DNA from: Desulfonatronovibrio magnus | GTDB lineage: Bacteria > Desulfobacterota > Desulfovibrionia > Desulfovibrionales > Desulfonatronovibrionaceae | DNA length: 64,000 nt | Assembly (NCBI RefSeq): GCF_000934755.1 | Contig: NZ_JYNP01000024.1 | Location: forward strand, 30,830-94,829 | Direction of reading: 5' to 3' | In this document: positions 35,956 to 45,658 of the stretch, in pieces | How positions within the stretch are numbered: the first letter of the stretch is position 1 | How the letters are laid out: each line of letters begins with the position of its first letter | The notes under the pieces: model-generated | Told to the model about the DNA's origin: nothing | Database searches by the model: none | What the model saw: the letters and a program-made list of their open reading frames with translations, nothing else | Made by a program: the position numbers and the translations under genes

Positions 35956-37275
35956 ATGAAAATTCCTGTATGGGTTATTTTTGCCGGATTTATTAGCTGG
36001 CTTTTGTCCTTTGCCATGGAAGGCCCCTTAGTAAGTCACTCTGGGATAGAGAATGCACTATTATATTTTATAATTCCGCATATAGTAGCACTATATGTTC
36101 TTTCTCTGGTCCGGTATGATTATGATATCACGATTATTGCCGATTCAGGCATAGTTTTGAGTGCTCTGTCTACAGTATTTTTTTTCTATTCCGGTGATTA
36201 TGCAGCCATTTTTATGATTCTGGCAGGAATAGGGTCTGCTCCTGTTTTAATGAGAATAGGGGGGATGCTTGGTGATACTAATGGCAAGCTATTTCAGGTT
36301 TTTTCAGGTTTAGTTGCTGGTAATATTGCGACCGGGATTGTCATTAACCTACCCTCAGGAGTCTGGTCTTATTTTGCAGTAGCAATCGCTCTTTCTCTCT
36401 CCTTTTCTGCTGAAATGCGGGTTCGGTCGGACTCTCTTAAAGACTTGTACATTTATCAGCCTATGTTGCTGGTTCTGTATACCATGGCTGGTATAATGTA
36501 TGGTTTTCTTATGCCTGGATATTATGCAACTGAGCCTTTACCAGGCAGTGAAATTTTCTTTTATATTCTGGCCATCACTTTGGGCTGGTATTTTTTTGCA
36601 AAGGATATTAATGGTTTACTTTATCTTGCCATAGCTTTTGCAATTCTTTCTCAGCCTGCTCTTTACAGTCTTACTGAAACATTTTTCGTAAGCGGTCTGT
36701 ATTTTATGCAGTCTTCAATGGGATTTGCTGATTACTTTGCTCTTGCCCTGGCAGTAAGTCAAACTTCTCCAGCCAGGGCCGTGGGATTAAACTCCGCGAC
36801 AGTGTGCCTGGGCATACTGATTGGCTTTATGCTCAGCCAAACTCATTTTGAAATTATTACTATTGTAGCTTTCCTTGGAAATATTACATTGGCTGCAGGG
36901 ATTTTTCTACTGATGTTTATTCAAAGGCATAAGAAGAGTGGAGCTGTAATCCACGGTTCATCTTCTCAAATAATATTCGGACCTTCCAAGGATGCGGATG
37001 TCGAGCAAAAAATCCAGTTGGCAGAGAAGGGCAGTGAAAGGTTTGTCTGTATTCCGGAATGGATAACAGATAAGCTGTCACCGAGAGAGTGTCAGATTCT
37101 GGAGATGGTGATTGTCAAAGGAATGCTTTACCGTGAAGTTGCAGAAGAAATAGGGATAGCAGAATCGACCGTAAAAACTTATATTCAAAGAATTTATACC
37201 AAAATGGAAGTAGAATCAAAAAAGGATTTAAAAAAAATTTGTCAATGTTTAGATGCCCAAAAAAATAACCAGTAA
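35956..37275 (+). CDS. Polytopic membrane LuxR-type transcription regulator
   Basis: A 439-residue protein with about ten or eleven hydrophobic helices in residues 4-320, a cytoplasmic linker and a C-terminal LuxR/GerE helix-turn-helix (about 374-430, 'LSPRECQILEMVIVKGM', 'IAESTVKTYIQRIYTKM'). Proteins of this plan are one-component membrane regulators whose signal is usually unknown. It is divergent from the Tad locus across 1.15 kb and could control it. The start ATG at 35956 lacks a clear ribosome binding site, but the first helix begins immediately after it. Confidence 0.85.
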   Translation: MKIPVWVIFAGFISWLLSFAMEGPLVSHSGIENALLYFIIPHIVALYVLSLVRYDYDITIIADSGIVLSALSTVFFFYSGDYAAIFMILAGIGSAPVLMRIGGMLGDTNGKLFQVFSGLVAGNIATGIVINLPSGVWSYFAVAIALSLSFSAEMRVRSDSLKDLYIYQPMLLVLYTMAGIMYGFLMPGYYATEPLPGSEIFFYILAITLGWYFFAKDINGLLYLAIAFAILSQPALYSLTETFFVSGLYFMQSSMGFADYFALALAVSQTSPARAVGLNSATVCLGILIGFMLSQTHFEIITIVAFLGNITLAAGIFLLMFIQRHKKSGAVIHGSSSQIIFGPSKDADVEQKIQLAEKGSERFVCIPEWITDKLSPRECQILEMVIVKGMLYREVAEEIGIAESTVKTYIQRIYTKMEVESKKDLKKICQCLDAQKNNQ

Positions 37276-37477
37276 GGGAATAGCTTTGTTCAGTTGAGAT
37301 AAGAAATGTTGCTCCTAAAAACCTCATTTTCGGGCAGTTTTCTGGAAAATACTTATAGTCGCATCAGATACGATTTGACGCCCAGGAGTATTAGATATAA
37401 TTAGTTTTTCTTCATTGATCCAGGGTGTTGAAATTGGAGCATTACGCAATTTTTGAATGAATTACGGAGTTGGACAA

Positions 37478-40129
37478 ATGGCCATAAAAGAACTTGCAAA
37501 AGGATATGAACCCAGGGACGTGGAAGAAAAGTGGATCAGATTCTGGGATGAAAACCAGAGTTTCACCCCAAAACCTGATTCTGACCAGAAAGCTTATTCC
37601 ATAGTGATTCCCCCGCCCAACGTAACTGGAACGCTGCATATGGGCCATGCCCTTAATCTTACCTTGCAGGATATATTATGCCGTCATAAACGTCAGCAGG
37701 GATTTGATGTGCTCTGGGTTCCCGGGACTGATCACGCTGGAATTGCCACTCAAAATGTTGTGGAAAAGTCTCTTGCAGCAGATGGAAAATCCAGAGAAGA
37801 CCTGGGAAGAGATAAATTTGTCCAGAGGGTTTGGGAATGGAAAGAAGAATACGGGGACAAGATTCTCAATCAGGTCAGAAGGATCGGGGCTTCCGTTGAC
37901 TGGAGCAGGCTGCGTTTCACCATGGATGAAGGGCTTTCCAAGGCTGTGCGCCAGGTTTTTGTCCAACTCTACGAACAGGGCCTGATCTACCAGGGGAACT
38001 ATATAATCAACTGGTGTGTAAGGTGTCATACTGCTCTTTCTGATCTGGAAGTGGAACATGGTGAAGTGGAGGGTGCTCTTCATCATTTACGCTACCCCTT
38101 AGAGGATGGAACAGGATCAGTAGTAGTGGCAACCACGAGGCCTGAAACAATGCTCGGAGATACTGCAGTGGCAGTGAATCCTCAAGACGATCGCTACTCT
38201 CATCTTATTGGAAAGTATGTTATACTGCCAATTCTAAAGCGCAGAATTCCGGTTATCGGGGATGAGTATGTGGATATGAAGTTTGGCACAGGCTGCTTGA
38301 AAGTGACTCCAGCCCACGATCCCAATGATTTTGATCTGGGGCAGAAACATAATCTGCAAGTGGTTCAGGTGATTGATGATATGGGCAGGATGACACAGGA
38401 GGCAGGTGAATTATTTGCAGGGCAGGACAGGCTTGAATGTCGTAAAAATATTCTCAAGGTGCTTGAAGACCAGGGTGCTCTGGAAAGTGTTGAAAAGCAT
38501 AAACACAGCGTCGGGCATTGCTACAGGTGCAACTCTGTTGTGGAGCCTTATGTTTCCAGACAATGGTTTGTCAAAGTTGGACCACTGGCCCGCAAGGCCC
38601 GCAATGCTGTGGCAGATCAAAAAACAATGATTTTTCCAACACACTGGGAGAAAACATACTTTGACTGGCTGGATAACATTCGTGACTGGTGTATTTCACG
38701 CCAGATATGGTGGGGGCATCGTATTCCAGCCTGGACTTGCCAGGATTGTCAAGAGTTGATTGTTTCAGTTGAAGAGCCCCAGTCCTGCTCAAAATGTAAA
38801 GGTTCCAAGCTTGTTCAGGATGAAGATGTTCTGGACACCTGGTTTTCCTCAGCCCTTTGGCCTTTTTCCACACTTGGGTGGCCGGAACAGACTAGTGAAC
38901 TTAAAAAATTTTACCCGACCTCTGTGCTTGTAACAGGTTTTGACATCCTGTTTTTCTGGGTAGCCAGAATGATGATGATGGGCATCCATTTTATGAAGGA
39001 TGTACCTTTTCATCATGTCTATATTCACGCTCTGGTTCGTGATGCTCAGGGACAGAAAATGAGCAAGTCCAAGGGTAATGTGATTGATCCTCTTGTTGTC
39101 ATGGATGAGTATGGAACAGACGCTTTCAGATTCACACTGACAGCTTTTGCAGCCATGGGGCGCGATATAAAAATGAGCAAAGACCGTGTGGAAGGTTACG
39201 GTCATTTCATTAATAAAATCTGGAACGCGGCACGCTTCAGCCTCATGAACCTGAATGAACAGACCCGGGACCTTGATGCTGAAAATGTTGAAGGGCTTGC
39301 CCATAAATGGATCCTGAATGAGTTGGAAGAAGTTAAGGCTCAGGTTCAGGATGCCATTGATGAATATAGATTCAATGATGCTGCCCAGATACTTTACCAG
39401 TTCATGTGGCATTCCTTTTGCGACTGGTATCTTGAGCTCATCAAGCAGGATCTATATGGAGATGATGAAAAATCCAGACAGATTGCTCAGGAAGTCCTTT
39501 TAGATGTACTCTCTCAAACCCTTATCCTGTTTCATCCAATTATTCCCTTTGTTACTCAGGAAATATGGTCTGTTCTTCCGGGTAGAAAAGAGCAGGACTT
39601 AAGTAAGGTTGCTTATCCGGAAAAGCAGCCCTTTTTTATTTTTCCCAAGGCAGCACAGGAGATGGCGTTTTTGCAGCAGGTGGTCAGCGCGGTGCGCAAT
39701 ATTAGATCAGAGCTGAATATTGCACCCTCTCTCAAACTTACTTTAATCATGAAGGCAGACAAAGAAGACAAGCTTTTTCTGGACGAGCACTCAGGGCTTA
39801 TCAAGGCTCTGGCTGGTCTGGAAAAAATTCAGGCCGGCAAAGAAGTTAATCAACCTGAAGGATGTGGATCAGCGGTGGTTAAAGGGTATGAACTGTTTGT
39901 TCCATTAAAGGGGGTTGTGGATATTGAGGGTGAGCTTAAAAGACTTGATAAAGAACTGGGCAAGTTAGATAAAGAACTGACCATGATTGAGAAAAAACTG
40001 GCCAACCCGGGTTTTTTAAATAATGCTCCTGAAGAAATAGTTCAAAAGGAGAAAAATAAATCCTTAGAGATTACTGAGAAGAGAACTAAGCTTTCGTCTC
40101 TGCGTCAACGCCTTGTTGATATGGGGTAA
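37478..40129 (+). CDS. valS: Valyl-tRNA synthetase
   Basis: Charges tRNA-Val with valine in the cytoplasm. From the preferred ATG at 37478 (GGAG at 37466-37469; an in-frame ATG at 37457 lacks this site) it has 883 residues, close to the family norm. The HIGH motif is 'HMGH' (54-57) after 'PPPNVTGT'; KMSKS is at 527-531; the editing domain and a C-terminal coiled coil (about 815-883, 'RLDKELGKLDKELTMIEKKL') are present. It precedes cobA-hemD, an arrangement I recall from Desulfovibrio genomes. Confidence 0.97.
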   Translation: MAIKELAKGYEPRDVEEKWIRFWDENQSFTPKPDSDQKAYSIVIPPPNVTGTLHMGHALNLTLQDILCRHKRQQGFDVLWVPGTDHAGIATQNVVEKSLAADGKSREDLGRDKFVQRVWEWKEEYGDKILNQVRRIGASVDWSRLRFTMDEGLSKAVRQVFVQLYEQGLIYQGNYIINWCVRCHTALSDLEVEHGEVEGALHHLRYPLEDGTGSVVVATTRPETMLGDTAVAVNPQDDRYSHLIGKYVILPILKRRIPVIGDEYVDMKFGTGCLKVTPAHDPNDFDLGQKHNLQVVQVIDDMGRMTQEAGELFAGQDRLECRKNILKVLEDQGALESVEKHKHSVGHCYRCNSVVEPYVSRQWFVKVGPLARKARNAVADQKTMIFPTHWEKTYFDWLDNIRDWCISRQIWWGHRIPAWTCQDCQELIVSVEEPQSCSKCKGSKLVQDEDVLDTWFSSALWPFSTLGWPEQTSELKKFYPTSVLVTGFDILFFWVARMMMMGIHFMKDVPFHHVYIHALVRDAQGQKMSKSKGNVIDPLVVMDEYGTDAFRFTLTAFAAMGRDIKMSKDRVEGYGHFINKIWNAARFSLMNLNEQTRDLDAENVEGLAHKWILNELEEVKAQVQDAIDEYRFNDAAQILYQFMWHSFCDWYLELIKQDLYGDDEKSRQIAQEVLLDVLSQTLILFHPIIPFVTQEIWSVLPGRKEQDLSKVAYPEKQPFFIFPKAAQEMAFLQQVVSAVRNIRSELNIAPSLKLTLIMKADKEDKLFLDEHSGLIKALAGLEKIQAGKEVNQPEGCGSAVVKGYELFVPLKGVVDIEGELKRLDKELGKLDKELTMIEKKLANPGFLNNAPEEIVQKEKNKSLEITEKRTKLSSLRQRLVDMG

Positions 40130-40235
40130 TATTTAGAAGATAATATAAAAATTTAATTACAATAAAACCTTTGACTGTCCAGTTACAATAAATCTAACTG
40201 CAACAACAGGAATTGAGTATTCACAAGGGGAAACA

Positions 40236-41762
40236 ATGTCCAAAGTCTATCTTATTGGAGCTGGTCCGGGTGATCCCGGACTTCTGACCATAAAAGCCAG
40301 AGATGTGCTGTCAAAAGCAGATGTGGTGGTTTATGATTATCTGGCCAACAAGATTTTTTTAAAAAATTGCCGAGAAGATGCTGAAATTATTTATGTTGGC
40401 AAGAAAGGCGGCGATCATACACTTCCTCAGGCTCAAATTAATGAACTTCTTGTGCAAAAGGCCCTTGATGGAAAAATTGTGGCCAGGCTCAAAGGTGGTG
40501 ATCCTTATATTTTTGGTCGCGGCGCAGAAGAAGCTCAGGAGTTGCTGGAAGCTGGAGCTGAGTTTGAAGTTATTCCAGGAGTTACTTCCGCGGTTGCAGC
40601 TCCTGCTTATGCTGGAATACCCCTGACACACAGAAAGTACGCTTCTTCAGTATCGTTCATCACCGGCCATGAAGATCCGGACAAACCTGAAAGCGCTCAT
40701 AACTGGCATTCCCTGGCAACCGGAACCAGCACTCTGGTTTTTTTTATGGGAGTCAAGAACCTTCCTCATATCAGCAAAATGCTCATACAGCATGGAATGC
40801 GCCCTGATATGCCTGTTGCCTTAGTGCGCTGGGGTACTACATGTAAACACAAATCCTTAGTTTCAACTCTGCAGGATATTCCAGATGAGGCTGCCCGGCA
40901 AGGATTTAAGCCTCCTTCTTTAATTATAGTTGGTGAAGTGGTTTGTTTGCGAGATGAACTGAACTGGTTTGAAAAACTGCCTCTGCTTGGTAAGGGAGTA
41001 GTGGTGACCAGAGCTCGTGAGCAGGCCAGTTCTCTGCTGGCTCAGCTTTCTGATCTTGGAGCCTGTTGCTTTGAATTTCCAACCATTCAAATCAATCCTC
41101 TTGATGACTATTTGCCATTGCATGATGCAATAAGTAAACTTCATCAGTACAATTGGGTTGTTTTTACTTCAGTTAACGGGGTTCGATTTTTCTGGCAGGA
41201 GCTTGTTAAAGCAGGGCTTGATGCCCGGGCCCTGGGCAATAATAAGGTGGCTGCCATTGGCCCTGCCACTGCTGAAGCTCTTGAACAGCGCGGCATTAAC
41301 GCAGATTTTGTTCCGGAAAGGTATGTGGCTGAGTCAGTGGTTCAGGGTATGCTGCAGCTCGGGGTTATGGGGCAGAAGGTACTTATACCCAGAGCGAAAG
41401 TGGCCCGCGAGGTTTTACCCCAGGAACTGATGAAGGCCGGGGCGGATGTGGAGATCGTTCCGGTCTATGAAACCGGACTGACACAGGAAGATGATTCCGA
41501 AATTGTTTCATCTTTAGAAAAGGGTGAGATTCACTATATAACTTTTACCAGTTCTTCCACAGTAGAAAACTTTTTTTCATTAGTTGCTCCGGAACATATC
41601 GCCAAAAATCTTGATAAAGGTATAAAACTGGTCTGCATCGGCCCGGTAACTGATAAAACTCTGCAAGGTTTTGGGTTTAAATCAGATATTATGCCTGATG
41701 ACTATACCATTCCCGGAGTGATTCAAGAATTAATCAAAGACAGCGAAATGATTCAGGAGTAA
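40236..41762 (+). CDS. cobA-hemD: Fused uroporphyrinogen-III C-methyltransferase / uroporphyrinogen-III synthase
   Basis: A 508-residue fusion. The N-terminal SUMT part (about 1-245) has 'VYLIGAGPGDPGLLT', 'RLKGGDPYIFGRGAEEA' and 'GVTSAVAAPAYAGIPLTHR'. The C-terminal HemD part (about 255-500) has the weakly conserved 'GVVVTRAREQASSLL' start and 'YITFTSSSTVENFF'. It would both close the tetrapyrrole ring and make precorrin-2, the branch point to siroheme, cobalamin and alternative haem, a use known for the sulfate-reducer fusion. An AAGGGG site precedes the ATG. Its stop is 2 bp from the rfbC start. Confidence 0.94.
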   Translation: MSKVYLIGAGPGDPGLLTIKARDVLSKADVVVYDYLANKIFLKNCREDAEIIYVGKKGGDHTLPQAQINELLVQKALDGKIVARLKGGDPYIFGRGAEEAQELLEAGAEFEVIPGVTSAVAAPAYAGIPLTHRKYASSVSFITGHEDPDKPESAHNWHSLATGTSTLVFFMGVKNLPHISKMLIQHGMRPDMPVALVRWGTTCKHKSLVSTLQDIPDEAARQGFKPPSLIIVGEVVCLRDELNWFEKLPLLGKGVVVTRAREQASSLLAQLSDLGACCFEFPTIQINPLDDYLPLHDAISKLHQYNWVVFTSVNGVRFFWQELVKAGLDARALGNNKVAAIGPATAEALEQRGINADFVPERYVAESVVQGMLQLGVMGQKVLIPRAKVAREVLPQELMKAGADVEIVPVYETGLTQEDDSEIVSSLEKGEIHYITFTSSSTVENFFSLVAPEHIAKNLDKGIKLVCIGPVTDKTLQGFGFKSDIMPDDYTIPGVIQELIKDSEMIQE

Positions 41763-41764
41763 GA

Positions 41765-42313
41765 ATGCTTTTTACACCGACAAAAATTCCCCAAGTCATC
41801 ATTGTTGAACCAAAGGTTTTTGGTGATGAGCGGGGGTATTTTTTTGAAAGTTTCCGAAAGGATATCTTTGACCAGGAAATACCTGGAGTAAATTTTGTTC
41901 AGGATAATGAATCTTTGTCCATGCGAGGAGTGCTGCGCGGGCTTCATTACCAACTGCCTCCCATGGCACAAAGCAAGCTGGTAAGAGTGGTGCAGGGCAG
42001 GGTGCTGGATGTGGTGGTGGATATTCGCCGGAGCAGTCCATATTTTGGTCAGCATGTGGCTGTTGAGTTATCCCAGGAAAATAAGTGCCAGTTGTTCATA
42101 CCCAAAGGTTTTGCCCATGGATTTATAGTTCTGAGTCAGAAGGCTCTTTTTCAGTACAAGGTAGACAACTATTACTCCCGGGAACACGATCGAGGCATAC
42201 TGTTCCATGATCCTGACCTGGGCATTGACTGGATCTTAAAACAGCAAGAGATTGTTGTGTCCGGCAAGGATGCTGAGAATCCATTGTTAAAAAATGCTGA
42301 TGTTTTTGATTAG
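41765..42313 (+). CDS. rfbC: dTDP-4-dehydrorhamnose 3,5-epimerase
   Basis: A 182-residue cupin enzyme of dTDP-L-rhamnose synthesis for surface polysaccharide. 'MRGVLRGLHYQLPPMAQSKLVRV' (two adjoining parts) includes the catalytic His region, and 'GRVLDVVVDIRRSSP' and 'FIPKGFAHGFIVLS' are typical. The AGGAG site overlaps the end of cobA-hemD, and the next gene rfbB follows after 36 bp. Full length. Confidence 0.95.
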   Translation: MLFTPTKIPQVIIVEPKVFGDERGYFFESFRKDIFDQEIPGVNFVQDNESLSMRGVLRGLHYQLPPMAQSKLVRVVQGRVLDVVVDIRRSSPYFGQHVAVELSQENKCQLFIPKGFAHGFIVLSQKALFQYKVDNYYSREHDRGILFHDPDLGIDWILKQQEIVVSGKDAENPLLKNADVFD

Positions 42314-42349
42314 ATCTTCTGTTGCTCCAACGAAACAAGGAGAATATTA

Positions 42350-43372
42350 ATGAATTCAATACTGGTAACGGGCGGGGCCGGATTCATCGGTTCCAATCTA
42401 ATTATATATCTTCTGGATACATATCCTGATTGCCGTGTTGTGAATCTTGACAAGCTTACTTACGCAGGCAACTCTGAAAACCTTGCCGATATCCAGGGGC
42501 ATGAAAGGTATAATTTCGTCCATGGAGATATCGGCAACAGTGAACTGGTCAATTATCTTTTTGAGTCATTTTCTATTGACGCAGTCATGCATCTCGCAGC
42601 AGAAAGCCATGTGGATAATTCCATTTCCGGTCCTGAAATTTTTATACAAAGCAATGTTTACGGTACTTTTGTTCTGTTAGACACAGCTTTCAGGTACTGG
42701 ATGGATGGACCTTTTAAATGCAAACCAGGCTTTGAAAAGTGCAGATTTCTGCATGTAAGTACAGATGAAGTCTATGGCAGTCTTGGAGAAACCGGTCTTT
42801 TTTCTGAAACTACACCCTATGCCCCCAACAGCCCCTACAGTGCAAGCAAGGCAGCATCAGATATGCTGGTTCGCAGCTATTTTCATACATATGGCATGAA
42901 TACTGTTATTACTAATTGTTCCAATAACTATGGTCCCAGACAGCATAATGAAAAGCTTATCCCCACCATAATCCGCAATGCACTGAAAGGTGCACCAATT
43001 CCAATATATGGAGACGGAAAAAATGTACGAGACTGGCTTTATGTAACAGATCACTGCCGAGGGCTTGAACTGGCTCTCAGAAAGGGCAAAAGTGGTGAAA
43101 CATATAATATTGGTGGAAAGAATGAATGGCAAAATATCAGTATTGCCCGGCTGATATGCCGCAATCTTGATATCAAACGTCCCAGAAATGATGGCAGCAG
43201 TTATGAAGAACAGTTGACATATGTTGCAGACAGGCCCGGCCATGATTTGCGATATGCCATTGATGCCTCCAAGATTGAGACAGAACTTGGATGGCACGCC
43301 CATGAAAGCTTTGAGAGTGGAATGGAAAAGACTGTGGACTGGTATCTGAACAAATATGTATCAGCAGTCTGA
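42350..43372 (+). CDS. rfbB: dTDP-glucose 4,6-dehydratase
   Basis: A 340-residue extended short-chain dehydrogenase. NAD-binding 'GGAGFIGSN' (8-16), 'HLAAESHVDNSI', the catalytic 'STDEVYGSLGE', YSASK (Y-x-x-x-K) and 'NNYGPRQHNEKLIPT' are all present. It makes dTDP-4-keto-6-deoxyglucose, the substrate of the rfbC product just upstream. rfbA and rfbD are not in the window. AAGGAG lies ahead of the start. Its end overlaps the following glycosyltransferase gene by 17 bp. Confidence 0.96.
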   Translation: MNSILVTGGAGFIGSNLIIYLLDTYPDCRVVNLDKLTYAGNSENLADIQGHERYNFVHGDIGNSELVNYLFESFSIDAVMHLAAESHVDNSISGPEIFIQSNVYGTFVLLDTAFRYWMDGPFKCKPGFEKCRFLHVSTDEVYGSLGETGLFSETTPYAPNSPYSASKAASDMLVRSYFHTYGMNTVITNCSNNYGPRQHNEKLIPTIIRNALKGAPIPIYGDGKNVRDWLYVTDHCRGLELALRKGKSGETYNIGGKNEWQNISIARLICRNLDIKRPRNDGSSYEEQLTYVADRPGHDLRYAIDASKIETELGWHAHESFESGMEKTVDWYLNKYVSAV

Positions 43373-45032
43373 ATTTTCTGAAATCGCAATTCTGGCTCTT
43401 GCCTTTTTTACCTCCCTCTTTTTCACGCTTTTGCTTACTCCCATAGCAGAGCGTGTTTCAGCCAGGCTGGGTTTTGTGGATCAACCCTGCACAAGAAAAG
43501 TACATGATCAATGCATGTCCCGCCTGGGTGGAGCGGCCATGGCTATTGCTTTTTTTTCCGGGGTCGTGGTTTTTGCCGGATGGGGCAGGGAACTTTGGGC
43601 TGTGCTGGCTGGGGCGAGCATTATTTTTTGTGCTGGTCTTGCTGATGATGGAAAAGATTTATCGCCCAAATTAAAGTTTTTTTTCCAAATAGTAGCAGTA
43701 GTCTGCTTCATGCTTGTGGGTGGAGTATATTTGACCGATCTGGGAGATATTATTGGTTCAGGACCAATAATCCTGGGTTGGGCTGGTCCGCTTTTAACTG
43801 TTTTTGCCATGACCGGAGTGATCAACTCCTTTAACCTGTCTGACGGGCTGGACGGCCTTGCAGCAGGCATGGCAGCTATAGCCTGCCTTTTTTTTATCCC
43901 TTTTGCCTACGCCCAGGGCAATTGGGCCTACATGGCCATTCTTGTCTGTCTCATGGGAGTGATTTTGGGCTTTCTCAGGTTCAACACTCATCCTGCCAAG
44001 TTATTCATGGGTGACAGCGGAAGCCTGTTGCTGGGTTTTGTAATGGCTGCTGCAGCTGTGTTTCTGACACAGGCCGGTCCAGCCGAAAAGGGTTACCAGC
44101 CGGTTACAGCTCTAATCATTGTCAGTCTGCCAGTTGCTGATACCTTATTTGTGATGGTCCGAAGGATTATGAAAGGGCAAAGTCCTGTTAATCCGGATCG
44201 TACACATATCCATCATCGCCTCATGGCAATTGGCTTCAGCCATCAGCTTACAGTCAGCGGAATATATTGCTTCATGCTTGGAATGGGTATTCTTGCCTGG
44301 ACTGTCAGACCTTTACCTGAATGGGTGCAGTTTTATACCGTACTTTTTGTCTATTTTTGCCTGTACGCAGCAATTTACTTTGCCGAGCGCAGAACTGTCT
44401 CTCAAAATAAACAGGTGGGATTTAATCTACGTCTTGATCCGACCAATCAGTTTCTGAGAAAAGTTCTCTTCTGGACAGCTGAAAAATCCTGGCTCTTTTT
44501 TATCTTCATATGGGCATCTCTTCTGGGATGTGCCTTGTTGGCTCCTGAAATGCCTGCGCCTTTCAAATATTATATATTGTTTGTGGTTCTGTTCGGCCTG
44601 GTCTATTATCCATGGAAAGGTGGAATAAAACAGATGGGGATAGCCCATGCAGTTATTTTTTTTGGACTTTATTCTTTTATATTGGCTATCAATGTAGCGT
44701 CTGCCGGTGATGACTGGATGCGTGGAATATTGTTGCTGGTTTCCGGGGCAGCCATGCTCTGGACCCTGGGTAGAGTTCTCAATACAAGGCGTGTCAGGGT
44801 GTTATGGCCGGGTAGCCTGGAAGTTCTTCTCCTTGGAGTTGCTTTGGCTGTTCCAGTGCTTGTGCATTATTCCGCCTTTATGGGGTTTGATTTCAGGTGG
44901 CAGATGTTTATATCTTTTTTGCAGACAGTGCCCATTTTTATGCTTAATAAAGTGCGCCTGAGACGAAACCCGGCAAGGATTGCACAATTTGCCGGGCTTA
45001 CTGGACTGGCTCTCGTTATGTTGTTATTTTAA
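43356..45032 (+). CDS. WecA/MraY-type polyprenyl-phosphate sugar-phosphate transferase with membrane extension
   Basis: A 558-residue polytopic enzyme. The first 330 or so residues are glycosyltransferase family 4: 'RKVHDQCMSRLGG', 'GLADDGKDLSPKLKFF', 'NLSDGLDGLAAG', 'FMGDSGSLLLGF' and 'DRTHIHHRL' cover the active site and the HIHH motif. This step attaches a sugar-phosphate to undecaprenyl phosphate at the start of O-antigen or capsule repeat assembly. The remaining 220 residues add five or six further helices, absent from WecA (about 365 residues). The overlap with rfbB places the start at 43356; the ribosome binding site is weak. Confidence 0.9.
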   Translation: MYQQSEFSEIAILALAFFTSLFFTLLLTPIAERVSARLGFVDQPCTRKVHDQCMSRLGGAAMAIAFFSGVVVFAGWGRELWAVLAGASIIFCAGLADDGKDLSPKLKFFFQIVAVVCFMLVGGVYLTDLGDIIGSGPIILGWAGPLLTVFAMTGVINSFNLSDGLDGLAAGMAAIACLFFIPFAYAQGNWAYMAILVCLMGVILGFLRFNTHPAKLFMGDSGSLLLGFVMAAAAVFLTQAGPAEKGYQPVTALIIVSLPVADTLFVMVRRIMKGQSPVNPDRTHIHHRLMAIGFSHQLTVSGIYCFMLGMGILAWTVRPLPEWVQFYTVLFVYFCLYAAIYFAERRTVSQNKQVGFNLRLDPTNQFLRKVLFWTAEKSWLFFIFIWASLLGCALLAPEMPAPFKYYILFVVLFGLVYYPWKGGIKQMGIAHAVIFFGLYSFILAINVASAGDDWMRGILLLVSGAAMLWTLGRVLNTRRVRVLWPGSLEVLLLGVALAVPVLVHYSAFMGFDFRWQMFISFLQTVPIFMLNKVRLRRNPARIAQFAGLTGLALVMLLF

Positions 45033-45658
45033 GCCTCTAAATGTGAGTATTACATTTTTTTGAAAAGCCGACTGGGGACAGTCAAGAAGCCAGGAGCTGA
45101 TCCTGTTCCAGGTTGTCTAAACCAGATTGAATCCAAAAATAGCCATCACAAACTGCTCATATTGACACTATTCGGAAACGCGTAATCTTTTCCGATATTT
45201 ACTTTATCAGTCTGACACGATTGAAGATCTGAGTTTTCAGATGAAAGCAACCGCCGGATCTGATAAAGTTCCTTTTGCATTTTGCTGCACTGCTATCATA
45301 ATGAAAATTTACTCTACTGCTTGACTAAGAATGAATCTGAATTAACTAACAATGTCAGAAAATTGACCATAAGATGTATCAGACAGAAACCATAAATTCA
45401 AAATAAGTTTGATTAATGATCAGGTTGCTTAGATACCACTGCAGTGACATCTTATTTAAGCTGTAAGGTGGCTGGCTCTTTTGCCGCTGGATAGTCCATC
45501 TGTTTTGTGCTTTAAGATCGGCAAAAGCGACTGTCCCCGGTGACCGAGGCAGTAATTAGCACAAAATGTCGCTGTAGTGAGATTTAGTTCAGGATTTTAT
45601 CCAGGGTCACAACTGAATTGCTGAGCTGATACAATAATTGTAAGGGGGATCATGCTAT
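45033..45658. other. Gene-free region with dispersed GGGACAGTC boxes
   Basis: Between the glycosyltransferase and dnaJ-like genes. A weak hairpin with T-run (45038-45060, AAATGT/ACATTT then T residues) may end the upstream operon. ACTGGGGACAGTC (about 45070) and GCGACTGTCCCCGGT (about 45528) form a long-distance inverted pair, and CTTTATCAG/CTGATAAAG pair near 45200 and 45262, resembling the elements at 944-1505. No gene seen; the promoter of the chaperone operon must lie in or near its end. Confidence 0.55.
45038..45060 (+). terminator. Weak intrinsic terminator after the glycosyltransferase
   Basis: Stem AAATGT/ACATTT with loop GAGTATT followed by T residues, 6 bp behind the stop codon of the 43356-45032 gene. 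The short A/T-rich stem makes it weak. Confidence 0.4.
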
